A stretch of DNA of 64,000 nucleotides, from contig CAUYUJ010011159.1 of the NCBI GenBank assembly GCA_963575745.1, positions 293,083-357,082 of the forward strand. Direction: 5' to 3'. Shown here piece by piece: positions 31,191-40,518 of this stretch. The stretch comes from Prorocentrum cordatum. Taxonomy: Eukaryota; Sar; Dinophyceae; Prorocentrales; Prorocentraceae. The notes beneath the pieces were generated by a model. The model searched no databases. It worked only from the letters and a program-made list of their open reading frames with translations, and was not told the origin of the DNA. Both the position numbers and the translations under genes were made by a program. Every line of letters begins with the position of its first letter. Within the stretch, counting starts at the first letter, position 1.

Positions 31191-31560
31191 ATAGTTTGAG
31201 AATGACTGCCTCTGAGTACTCGCGACGCTGGGCGTGGCCGCCGCAAGGAGCTTCCCCAGGACTCCCCGACGGCATCGCCTGCGCGCCGCGACGCCACCGC
31301 GAGGATCGCGCCCGCTTCCTCCCTTTCTTTTATCCCTTCTTTGCCCGCGCACCCAAAAGTCCAAGGCTGCGGGCGCAGCGCAGCGCGGAGTCCCAGCGAC
31401 GCGCGCAGGTCGCCCCGGAGGGGTCCCAGCGACGCGCGCGAGTCGTCCGCTGCGCGCAGCAAAGGGGGCTAGCTGGCTGGCTGATAGCGGGCAAGGCTCT
31501 TGCCGCTGGGCAGAGCGACGTCGGGCGAGCGAGGCGCAGAGCTCCGACGGCCTCCGACGA
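31190..31560. other. GC-rich spacer, no supported gene
   Basis: Both strands open, Arg/Ala/Pro-rich with an internal ~38-bp duplication (GTCCCAGCGACGCGCGC twice, 31390-31445). I see no domain. Confidence 0.4.
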
Positions 31561-31890
31561 AGGTGTACTGGGTGGGGGAGACGCATGCGGACTGCGCCGC
31601 GGGGACCTTCGGTGGAGCTCCCTATGGGGCCACGAAACGCGCGAAGGGTGTGCCGAAATGAGTGTGCGGGGCGAATGCGGGCACACCCACTCGGACCTTC
31701 GGTGGTGCTCGGTATGGGGCCACGAAACATGTGAGGGGTGTGCCGACATGGGTGTGCGGGACGCATGCGGGCACACCCACTGGGACCTTCGGTGGAGCTC
31801 CCTATGGGGCCACGAAGCGCGTGAAGGCGTGCCGACATGGGTGTGCGGGGCGCATGCGGGCACACCCACCTGGCTTGATTTAGGGCGGAT
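31560..31890 (+). repeat. S1-related units with GCGGGCACACCCACT body
   Basis: Three or four ~85-bp units sharing GACCTTCGGTGGAGCTCC and GGGGCCACGAA with S1 but with GACGCATGCGGGCACACCC in place of the usual body. A diverged S1 subfamily. Confidence 0.7.
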
Positions 31891-32168
31891 TTAGGTTGAG
31901 TCGGTTGAGTGTTTTTTTGTGTTTTGATGCCGACGACGATTGTAATGATGGTGGTTATCAAATCGTAGTGCTGATGGTGGTGGCGATGGTGATGGTGATG
32001 ATGGTGGTGCTCATCACATCCAGAATCACCATCATCACCATCACCATCATCACCATCACAACCGCCCTCACCATACCATCATCACCATCCCCATCATCTT
32101 CATCATCATCATCATCACCACCCATACCATCAGCATCGCCATCACCATCACCATCGTCACCATTGTGG
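31891..32168. repeat. GGTTGAGTCGGTTGAGT box and GATG/CATC microsatellite
   Basis: AGGTTGAGTCGGTTGAGT (31893-31910) is identical to 61255-61272; both lie at the edge of a GAT/ATC microsatellite. The rest is (GATGGTG)n then (CATCACCATC)n to about 32163. Confidence 0.75.
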
Positions 32169-32188
32169 TCCGTAGGACTTGGCTCAAA
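32169..32188 (+). other. Dinoflagellate spliced-leader relic
   Basis: TCCGTAG (32169-32175), three bases, then TTGGCTCAA (32179-32187). The 22-nt DinoSL begins TCCGTAG and ends TTGGCTCAAG, so 16 of 22 bases match with a two-base deletion between. It lies directly before the ATG at 32189. Such genomic SL copies are known to mark genes made by reinsertion of a trans-spliced mRNA. Confidence 0.65.
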
Positions 32189-35100
32189 ATGATGTCGTCG
32201 TCCGCTGGGGCGGTTTCCCCGGGCCCTCCGGCTGCGTCCTCTCCTTTGATTCCCCCGGGCCCTGCGGCCTCGTCCTCTCCTTTGATATGCCCGAGCCATG
32301 CTTCCCCGAGCCCCGCTTCTTCTTCGAGCCGTGCGGCCTCGTCGAGAGCGGCCCCGTCGAGCCGCGCGGCCTCGGCGGCCTCGTCGAGGGCAGCTTCGCC
32401 AAGCCGTGGCAGCTGCAACGGCTCGGACGCCGATGCTGACGCAGGGTCCGACGCCGACGGCGCCGACGGAGTTGCCGACGCAGCGGGCTCCGAAGAGGAC
32501 AACGGCTCCAACAGCGGCTCCGACAGCGGCTCCGAAGAGGACAGCGGCCCCAGCAGCGAGGCAGCCGCGGCTGCAAGAGCGGAGGCGAAGGCCGCCCCGA
32601 GCAAAGTTGTCGAGAAGTTCCCGCCTTCGTTGTCCATGGCCCTGGAGGAGCACGTCGCCAGCCACGACTACCCGAAGCACGTCTCCACCTGCGACGCTTG
32701 CAAATTTTGGAAGAACAAGGGGAAGTGGAGCGCCTCGATGTCTGCGACGAATCCAGTAACACTGAAGAGTGAAACTTGGATAGGCTGCGTAGGTGGTAGA
32801 TTTGCAGTCTGCTTGTTCTGCTCGGCGTTCAAGGGCGCTCGCTGCTATTCCACCATAGGCAAGGGATCCGCGAGTTTCCAGCGCAAGGAAAACCTCGTGC
32901 GCCATGCACAGTGCGAGGAGCACCAGGCAGCAGAAGCGGCGTGGAAAGAGCGGATTCGAGCGGAAGGTGCGCGCCAGGGTCTCCCCGTGTCTGTGTTCCC
33001 CACAACGGCTGCGTCAGCTGCAGCAGCTGCAACAGCCGTGGCGCCTGCGCCCGCCGTCGCCCGCGCCGCCGACCAGCGCCCTGGTCGCCGCGCAGTGGTC
33101 GCCACCCGTGCAATGTTGGAGACAACCAGCTCCTTCAGTAGTTTCGACGTGTGGCGGGATGCGTTCGTTGGGGGCGACCGCCGAGTTTTGGAGTCTAGTC
33201 GGCAGCGCCGAAGGCTGGTGACCACCATGGCTCAGCACGAGAAGATCATCACGCAGAGGATCCTCAAACATGGTGCTGTTTTTCGTTTGGCTGCGGACGG
33301 CCTCGACCGCACGTACCAGGTCGAAATTGGCACCGTGCTGCGGTCGACCCCGAAGGCTTTGGACTTCCTCCCAAGCTACGGTCTCAAGGCAGGCTGGCTG
33401 GAACAGCTGGGCCCCAGAGGGCCCTGGATCGTGGATCGGGCGATCGGGATGCGGGAGTTCCCGCGTTCCCGCGGGGCATGGACTGCGACGGCAAGGCTTC
33501 CATGCTGGAGGAGTGCGTCCGTCGCGCGTGCCAGACGGCAGGCGGGGAGCTGGACGGGGACTTGCACGGGCATGTGCGACAGGAGACTCGGGCATGGTGC
33601 AGCGATGGGGCGGATCTAAGTGCACCCCTGGCTGCAACAGCTACGTTCCCTGGGCTGGCGTTTCACGCGTGGGGCGAGTCTCACTCGCCCCAGAAGGTTC
33701 TGGCCAATTCGATGACAGGAGACAGCGAAATATCGACCACGGACGAGCTGCTGGCAACGGGTAAGAAGCCGCCAAGTCTGGCCAAGTTCCTGACTACCTC
33801 CACCGTGTTCCGCAACACACTCGGGGGGCAGCAGCTGGTGGAAGACGGCGCCGCGTTCGTCAAAGACTTCGGCTGGGCCCCCCAGCGTTTCAACAGTCGG
33901 GCGAGGCCCTCAGCACGGGAAAGTCGGCGTTGGGAAGTCATTTTCGAGGCGCTCGGAGTGGAGTCCCAGGGGAAGGACAAAGATCGGCGCATTCTCGCCC
34001 GACAGATTCTGGAAGGGCTCGGGGGCGAGAACAGTTCGCGCCTGCTCCTGGGGGGGTTGCTGGCCGACTTGAGCGCGGAGCACTACTCCTGGGTCGCCAC
34101 CGGAGACAAGAGCAACCCCGACGCTGCCAGCGTTCAATCCAGGGCCGCTGCTTTCCTCTCCAAGCTGGATACATTGTTCGTCCAGGGGAATATTCTGGCC
34201 ACCCCCAACACGTTTACTGGCGTCACCCTCAGGTTTCTGAAGGCCACGAAGCGGTTCGCGCGCGGCACTGGCGCCCAGACCGTTGGCATCGGCGATTGGG
34301 GCACGGGGCCCCGAGCCCGCGAAGCCGTCCACGCGGCTCTTCGACGAGCGCAGGGGATCGCGGCCAATGTGGAGGAGAACATGAAGAAGCTATATCGGCC
34401 AGAGCATTCTTGGTTGCACGCCTTTACAGCCTTTCGCTTGCCTTCCCCCCTGTCCCTGTCTGCAACAGAGCATGCAACAGAAGCCGAGGCCTGTTTGAAG
34501 CGCATCTGCCAGGCGGCAGACCTCCCCGAGCAGAAGGCAATCTCCCAGCTGCGGCAAATGTTGCTGCGTGCCGAGGTGCATCATCGAGACAAGGGCACCA
34601 CGCGGCAGGCATGGGGCCGCGCTGCGGTGGAGTGGCCCGAGCTCCCCAGCGGCCGTCGCCTCGTGGAGCTCTTCCTTGTATGGAAAACGAGCACGGGCAA
34701 CGTGGAGAGGCGATTCCGCCGTTTCTCGGAGGTGCATTGCCCCGAGAGGCCGCGGCTCCTCGACGTGTCCGTCGAGGAGCGCACGCTCGTGGACCAGGCG
34801 CCCTCCAGCAGGTTGCTGCGCGCGTGGCTGGACGACAACGAGAGCTCTGCCGCCAGTCGTTGGTACGGGCATGTGCTCAAGCTACACGAGGTCGCGCATG
34901 GGAAGATCGTGCCGCTGAGGAGGGCCGGGAGGCGCGACAAGGGAAGCACGCGGGAGCCTGGGGCAGCACGTCGGACAGAGGTAGGCTTCGGGCGCAGGCG
35001 AGCAGCTGCCGTCGACGCCATGGTGGCCGCTTCCCCGAGCAAGCGCGCCCGCCTCCTCGCGGAGGGCGCCCCCGATCTCGCTGCGCTGGCTCAGGGGGCG

Positions 35101-35912
35101 GCCCGGCCGAGCGGCGCAGATCCAGTCGGACCCGCTGCAAAAGTCGTCGCCGCCGTCGCCAAGCGGGAGGCCAAGATCCGAGAGCGCAATCTTGGAGGGG
35201 CGAAGGCCGCCGCCAAGGCCAGGAGTACCCGAGAGAAGAAAGTCCTGCGCAGTGCCAGGCCAGCTGCGGGCCGTGACGCTTACTTGCTGCCCCCCCCCGC
35301 GCCCCGCTGGGCCCATGCTGGCTCGCGTGGTAGATGTGGGCGCTCGCAACAAGGCGCAGCGCTTGCGTTTCAAGGTGTTTCAGGACCAGGTGGACTTCCT
35401 GGACTATCTTGCCCGTCATGCGGCCCAGGGGAAGAAGGGGAACGTAGTCTTGGCGCCAACAGCTGGCACCGACTATTGCATCGCCGCCCAGATTGTAGCA
35501 GCGTTCACGGGAGCTTTTTTTCACAGCGCCGACTGACTTTGCACGGGAGGATTCTCCAAAAGGCACCCAGTACTTGGAGAAGCTTCGGAACTCGAGCAAG
35601 AGCTACCACGTGGCTGTAACAGAGGCTCTCGCGGAAGACCTGCCTACACTGCCCCACGTTTTGCGAGCGCTTGCCCAGGCGCCGAGTGGGTGTGTGATCT
35701 ATTACAAGAGCCCCAGGAAGCTCTGCAAGTTCTTCAAGAAGCAGGCCAATCCCCGCCTGGCGCAGCGAACTTGCGTGCTGTGCCGCTCGGGAGAAGAAGC
35801 GGGTGTCGACAAAGCCGTCAAACAGCTCTACAACAGCCCGAGGAACTGGGTTCTGCGTTTCGGCGCGACGGTTGAAGCACTGTGCCCGGGCACCAAGGCT
35901 GTGACAGCGTGA
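32189..35912 (+). CDS. Transposase-like long ORF (BED-type zinc finger, hAT-like C-terminal block), frameshifted
   Basis: Read across three frame changes this is one ~1,240-residue protein. Frames: 32189 to ~33470, ~33450 to ~35290, ~35300 to ~35520, and ~35520 to 35912. N-terminus Ser/Ala/Asp-rich. At 32800-32930 a CxxC...HxxxxxH pattern (CLFCSAFKG then LVRHAQCEEH) resembles a BED-type finger; a further CDAC lies before it. Around 34640-34740 ELFLVWKTSTGNVERRFRRF resembles the dimerisation block of hAT transposases. A basic Ala/Lys-rich region follows, then a conserved-looking C-terminal part (NVVLAPTAGTDYCIAAQIV, VIYYKSPRKLCKFFKK) that I cannot assign. Two breaks fall in homopolymers (C9 at 35290-35298, T7 at 35515-35521), so sequencing indels are possible. 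A DinoSL relic precedes the start. DDE residues were not identified, so transposase is a suggestion. Confidence 0.5.
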
Positions 35913-36507
35913 GTAAGTAGCCCGTCCCATAGATTGCGATCGTGCCAGTTTTGTTGAAAAAGAGCGCCGCCCAACGTCGTCCGACCTTACCTCCCCTGCG
36001 CCCCTCAGTGGGCGCCGCTGCCGCGGGCGGCGCTGCCCGCCGCTGGGGGCCTGAAGGTCGCCGATGGGGGGGGGGGGCGGCTGCTGTTGCCCGTGGCGGC
36101 GGTTGTCGGGGGCGAGGGTGGGAGGGTGGGGGTGGGAAGCATCGGGCGCCCAGGGCCGCCCTCAGGAGGAGGGGGATGAGGGGGGTGATGGGGCTGAAGG
36201 AGGAGGGGGGAGCAGGACGAGGCAGGAGTGGCGACGAGGCCGTCTTCCACCGCACTTGTCCAGCCCAGCCCCCAGTCCACCTACGTGTTCGCGTGCATGC
36301 GAGCGATCTCCATCGAAACCTCCAGAGCGATGATTCCCCCCCCTTTTGCCGCAGCTGAGACAGTTCAACCTTCCCATCCCCATCGAAACCTCTGCAGTGA
36401 TCTCATCCGAAAACTTTGGGGATCTCTCTCTCCCTCTCTGTCTCCCTCGTCTCCGCAGCTGCCGGCTCGACTCCCTGCCCTGCCCGCGCGCCGCGCGCGC
36501 GCTGGCA
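35913..36507. other. Intergenic spacer with G-runs
   Basis: GC-rich, Gly/Pro-type open frames on both strands, with (G)n at 36067-36077. Pyrimidine-rich repeats (TCTCTCTCCCTCTCTGTCTC) at 36424-36443 precede the next gene. Two similar boxes, ATCTCCATCGAAACCTC (36307-36323) and CCCATCGAAACCTC (36379-36392), are a small direct repeat. No gene supported. Confidence 0.4.
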
Positions 36508-36573
36508 ATGATGGGCGAGGGCGCCAAGGGCAAGGGCAACGACGCGCGCAAGGGCAAGGGCAAAGGGCGCCAG
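36508..36573 (+). CDS. Exon 1 of spliced Lys/Gly-rich gene
   Basis: ATG at 36508 (second ATG at 36511) opens 22 codons of Gly/Lys repeats (GEGAKGKGNDARKGKGKG), ending in CAG followed by GTCAGA, a good 5' splice site. Joining to the acceptor at 36968 keeps phase 0 and continues into the long ORF. This basic start followed by a short exon is seen in other dinoflagellate genes. Confidence 0.5.
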
Positions 36574-36968
36574 GTCAGACCAGCCAAATCTGGGCTAGCT
36601 GTAGTACCCCCCCCCGTCTGATAAGAGCTCCCATGGAGCTCTAACATGCCAGGTTAGAGCTCCCATGGGGCTCTAACATGGCAGATTAGATGATGTTAGA
36701 GCTACATTGGAGCTCTAACATGCCATGTGAGAGCTCACCTGGAGCTCTAACATGGCATGCTACATGATATTAGAGCTCACAGGGAGCTGTAACATGCCAT
36801 GTTAGAGCTCCCAGGGAGCTCTAACATGCCATGTTAGAGCTCCCTGGGAGCTCTAACATAGCATGTTAAAGGGTGTTAGAGCTCCATTGGAGCTCTAACA
36901 TACCATGTTAGAGCTCCCATGGAGATCTAACATGGCATGCTAGAGGATGGCAGAGCTCCCATCTTCAG
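36574..36968 (+). other. Intron filled with palindromic S3 satellite
   Basis: 395-bp GT-AG intron: donor CAG|GTCAGA at 36573/36574, acceptor TTCAG|GTCGAC at 36968/36969. Interior 36603-36960 consists of about ten palindromic GAGCTC units. The hexamer CAGGTC spans both junctions as a direct repeat, the pattern left by introner-like insertions. Confidence 0.55.
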
Positions 36969-37973
36969 GTCGACACCTGGGAGTACTTGCACAACCAGCG
37001 CAAAGGCTTGCGGAGCCAGAGGGAGCGGTGCGAGTTGAATATAAAGTTAGCGCGTCAGGAGGGCGAACACGATGAGGCGTTGGATCATGAGCGCCGCCTG
37101 CGCTGGGTCCAACATAAGCAGCAGCAGTTGGACAATGACGGCATGATGATCTTCGACCGTCCAGGAGTCTGGGAGGGCCAGGAGAGACCCTACGGATGCC
37201 TGGGCGCGACCGCACGCAGGCAGTTGAGCGATGAGGAGATCAGGTGGAACACTGAGATGATAGACTGGGAGCGTCGGAACCCGCCAGGGGCGACTGGGAT
37301 CGAAGACTTTGCACGGCACCAGTGGGATCTGCAGCGGTGGGTGAGGCAGCAGCGGCGCCTGTCAAACGCCCAGTGTCGCCAGAGAGAGGCGTCGCCGCGC
37401 CAGCGCCAGTTGGCTGCAACAGCGTCAGGCGGGCGGCGAGAGGCAGCAGCAGCTCGTGAGGGCGCAGGCGCTAGTGGCCCGCCGATGGCGGCGAGGAGCG
37501 GGCTCAGGCTGACGGAGCTTCCGTCGGAGGCCGACAGAGCGCGGGCCCAGGCCGAGCGGTCGGGTGATCCGCGCCACACGATTGCGATCTCCGACAGCGA
37601 CTCCCCCCGAGAGGCTGGTGACCGCACCCGCAGAGGCAGAGAGCGCACCCGCAGCGCGGCGCGGGATGCTCCTGTCACGGCACGGACACGGCCAGAAAGC
37701 CATGCACGGCGCGGGATGGGTGTTCCTCTCACGTCTCCGCTTCGGCAGGAGGAGGATGATTGGAGACAAAAGACTCCGTGGGCCAAGCACGCGCCAGCGA
37801 AGAGGGTCAGTGACACGCCCGCGGAGGGCCAGCCTCTTCCGAAACGGATGCCCTCCCGCCCGCCACGGCCAATCGATTTATCGGGCAGGGTCGCGCCGCC
37901 GCCGCCGCCGATGACGAGAGAGCAGCTGCGAGCCCGAGCCAGAGCGAGCGCGGCAGGAACACATGGAGGCTGA
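36969..37973 (+). CDS. Exon 2: charged uncharacterised protein
   Basis: Open from the acceptor (VDTWEYLHNQRKGLRSQ) to TGA at 37971. Residues 1-150 are rich in Arg, Gln, Glu and Trp and look helical (ERRLRWVQHKQQQLDN, RWNTEMIDWERRNP). The second half is low-complexity Arg/Ala/Pro with RTR and RPP repeats ending APPPPPMTREQLRARARAS. I recall similar unnamed proteins in dinoflagellate gene sets but know no function. The end overlaps the next ORF by 11 bases. Confidence 0.5.
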   Translation, partial: VDTWEYLHNQRKGLRSQRERCELNIKLARQEGEHDEALDHERRLRWVQHKQQQLDNDGMMIFDRPGVWEGQERPYGCLGATARRQLSDEEIRWNTEMIDWERRNPPGATGIEDFARHQWDLQRWVRQQRRLSNAQCRQREASPRQRQLAATASGGRREAAAAREGAGASGPPMAARSGLRLTELPSEADRARAQAERSGDPRHTIAISDSDSPREAGDRTRRGRERTRSAARDAPVTARTRPESHARRGMGVPLTSPLRQEEDDWRQKTPWAKHAPAKRVSDTPAEGQPLPKRMPSRPPRPIDLSGRVAPPPPPMTREQLRARARASAAGTHGG

Positions 37974-38880
37974 GCGGCGCCAGCTCTTATCCCAGGCTCC
38001 ACGTGGGTCAGCCACACGGGCGACGACGGCTTCTGCCGCCATGAAGCACAGCGAGGAGCCTATCGAGCGCGGGAAACTTCTTAAGCGGCAGGCGGGACAG
38101 ACGACGAATGCCCGCATAGCTGCAAGAGCCAAGGCAGCCTTCCCACTACGTGCAAAGGTCGGTCAGACGGCGGAGCAGTCCAAAGGTTACAAGACCATCG
38201 CCAAGTTGCCCCCCGAGGAGGCCGCCGTCGTCGAGCAGAGCAAGCCGAAGCGCCTTTCACCCTTTGTTTTGTCGTCCCCGCACGAGGCCATTCCCGTGCT
38301 CCACAAGGACTGGACGCTGGTCGAGGGTGCAGCGTCGGACCCCGACAAGTTAGTTTTGGAATTAAAGCTGCGGGGAGAGAGGAACAATATGATACATGAG
38401 TACCTCCTAGCCGGCTTCCCCGTGTGGTACCCGAGCTCGGGAAACTCCATGTGGCTTCTGGTGCAGTCGCACGACTTCTGCACCTTTCACCCCATCGAAG
38501 TTGTAACAGCGGATGCGGGCCCTGGCTGCGTCGTGAAGGAGGCGTCCACCGTGCAGAAAGGAGACGTCGTCTCCTGCCTGGTGCAACCGCAGCACCAATA
38601 CTACGCGCACGTTGTGATCCAGGCAGAATGGGACTTCCACAGGCGCCAGTACAAGTACTGGATCGGCGGCATCAGGCAGAACATCAATGGTTATTGTTTC
38701 AGGGAGCACATCTTCGGGATCCTCGTGGACGCGCAGGTGCAGTACCATGGCAACTACTACAGTCGCCCGCACCCAAAAACGCTGTACGACAGAGTCGCGC
38801 CCATGTATTACACGCACCCTGACGAGGCAAAGCAACTCTGTGAGCCTCGGTGGGACGAGCCCGCGTCTGGGAGCAGCTGA
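37963..38880 (+). CDS. Uncharacterised protein overlapping the preceding ORF
   Basis: 305 codons from ATG at 37963, 11 bases before the upstream stop and in the +1 frame relative to it. N-terminal 90 residues basic. From ~residue 100 a globular, aromatic-rich part: LAGFPVWYPSSGNSMWLLVQ, QYYAHVVIQAEWDFHRRQYK, NGYCFREHIFGILVDAQ, ending in an acidic tail. No family recognised. Overlapping frames are odd for a nuclear gene: either one protein is made by frameshift, or a one-base assembly error separates two halves of a single ~650-residue protein. Confidence 0.5.
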   Translation: MEAERRQLLSQAPRGSATRATTASAAMKHSEEPIERGKLLKRQAGQTTNARIAARAKAAFPLRAKVGQTAEQSKGYKTIAKLPPEEAAVVEQSKPKRLSPFVLSSPHEAIPVLHKDWTLVEGAASDPDKLVLELKLRGERNNMIHEYLLAGFPVWYPSSGNSMWLLVQSHDFCTFHPIEVVTADAGPGCVVKEASTVQKGDVVSCLVQPQHQYYAHVVIQAEWDFHRRQYKYWIGGIRQNINGYCFREHIFGILVDAQVQYHGNYYSRPHPKTLYDRVAPMYYTHPDEAKQLCEPRWDEPASGSS

Positions 38881-40477
38881 CAGCTTGCACAGACTGTCAC
38901 AGTAAATCGCGGGGCCTCTCCGAGCGCGCTTCTGGTAGACTGCAACAGTCGACTGCGACGCGCCAGTTCTGGTTTAGGCATTGCTTCTGTCAGCGCCAGT
39001 TTTGGCCGACCTGCACAGATGCGCCTCTCGGATGAGCCCTGCCTTCCGCTATGCAACAGATACGCACACAATTCGAGTGCGCGGCACCCTCGCACACATT
39101 TCGAGTGGGGTTGTGGGCGGCTAGCATGACGGAACACCGCAAGTTCTCGAGCGCCTGACCCGGTCGGCGAAGTGCTTCCAGTCGCGTCGGGTGGTGACTG
39201 TCTGTCAGGTACCCTTCGGCGCGGGTGACCTGAAGTTTGCCTTATGCTGTAACAGTGGCACGCCTGTGCGGCCCACCGCATACGCTTTGACGCTGTGCGG
39301 ACTGGGTTTGTCTTGCGGTTTTCCTTGATGCTGAGCCGGCTGCACGACTGAGGTGTGTGTGTGTGTTTGTATATGATTAGCACACACATCCACACGAAGT
39401 ACATGTATTGTGCGTGGTATTGTTCTCTCGTGCGTCTCATCTTAGGAGCGTGCCACTCGTTCAGGGACCCTGGCATCCAGCTCGCTGGCCTCAGGTTGCC
39501 AGTTGACTTACTCAGGGGGATGGCAGTGGCGAGGGGAATGGGAAGGGCTGGGATGGGGACGGTTGCACGGCATCGGCAGAGTCTTTGTGGCCAGCGCTCC
39601 GCTGCAACAGCGCCTCCGTTCGGCGTGCCGCCGTTGTCGTGCTGGAGGCAGGTAATTTGTAGTTGCCCTTCTCCAGCTCTCCCCAGAGGAGCGCCGCCCT
39701 CCGTCTCTCGGCGTGCAGAAGCCTGTCCACTGGGCTCCTAGTGATAGGCATGCGGGCGTGCGCCCGAGGTTCGATAGGGCCAGGCATCGTAGGAACAGCT
39801 GTTTATGCAGAGAAGCGTGACAACAAAACGGCGAGCTTCTCCGACTCGTCTCCCCTCGCCGTCTGCTGCGCCTCCGCTGCAACAGCTCCTCCGCCTCCCC
39901 ACCCCCCAGGTCCCTGGCGGCGGGCGGCGCTGCCGCGGGCGGCCGCGGCGCCCCCGCAAGCCCACGCGGGGGAACCAGGATGACGACGACGAGGAGGACG
40001 AGGCTAGGAGGAGGAGCAGGAGGAGTCCAGGTGGGAGGAGGGGGGTGGAGCGCATCACGCTCTGAGCTAAGGTGCCCGCGAGAGCATCTGTTATTGGCGC
40101 GAGTGGGAATGGGCCCACGATAGGACTCTGCGCATGTGCTGCGCATGGCTGGAACAGCGAGCGCAGGCGCCCCCATGCATCCCTGAGCTCAGAGATGAGG
40201 AGAAATACGCCCATATTCAGATCAACTGCATTCCTTATGCAGATAGTCTCTCTCTCTCCAGGCCGCTAGGCGCTTGGATGCTTGGGCTGCCTGGTTCGAA
40301 TTGTTCTAGTTTCTAGCCTTCGGCTTTCTGGTGCCCAGTACCTCCCTGGTCGCCGCCAGCTGGACGCAGCAAGCGAGGATGAAGAGGCCGCCGGAGAGGG
40401 CCCTAGGGCCCCAGGGCACCACACCCAGGACCCCACAGAGCCCCGAGCACCCCAGCAGATCCGCGACAGGATTCGCA
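38881..40477. other. 1.6-kb intergenic region
   Basis: No supported gene. Contains (TG)n at 39355-39367, several GCTGNAACAG motifs (39246, 39601, 39876, 40148), a GC-rich block at 39890-40050 whose minus strand is open by composition, and a CT tract ending in CCAG at 40250-40261 that could be a 3' splice site. Confidence 0.45.
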
Positions 40478-40508
40478 TCCTTACATCATCTTGGCATATT
40501 GGCCCAAG
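40478..40508 (+). other. Spliced-leader relic, possibly tandem
   Basis: GGCATATTGGCCCAAG (40493-40508) matches the last 16 bases of DinoSL at 13 positions. Just upstream TCCTTACATCATCTTGGC (40478-40495) resembles a more decayed copy of its first 17 bases. The ATG follows after ten bases. Tandem relics are expected after repeated rounds of mRNA reinsertion. Confidence 0.5.
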
Positions 40509-40518
40509 CTAGTTCCCC

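Noticed and set aside
31234-31734. 166-codon plus-strand ORF at 31.2-31.7 kb
   Set aside because: Arg/Ala/Pro composition with an internal duplication and an end in satellite; the minus strand is equally open.
22976-31870. Many ORFs of 60-190 codons on both strands across the S1/S2 satellite
   Set aside because: They follow the stop-poor 89-bp unit, shift frame every unit, and have no domain signature; equal openness on both strands points to composition.
39508-40176. 222-codon minus-strand ORF
   Set aside because: Arg/Pro/Ser low complexity opposite GC-rich intergenic DNA, no family match.
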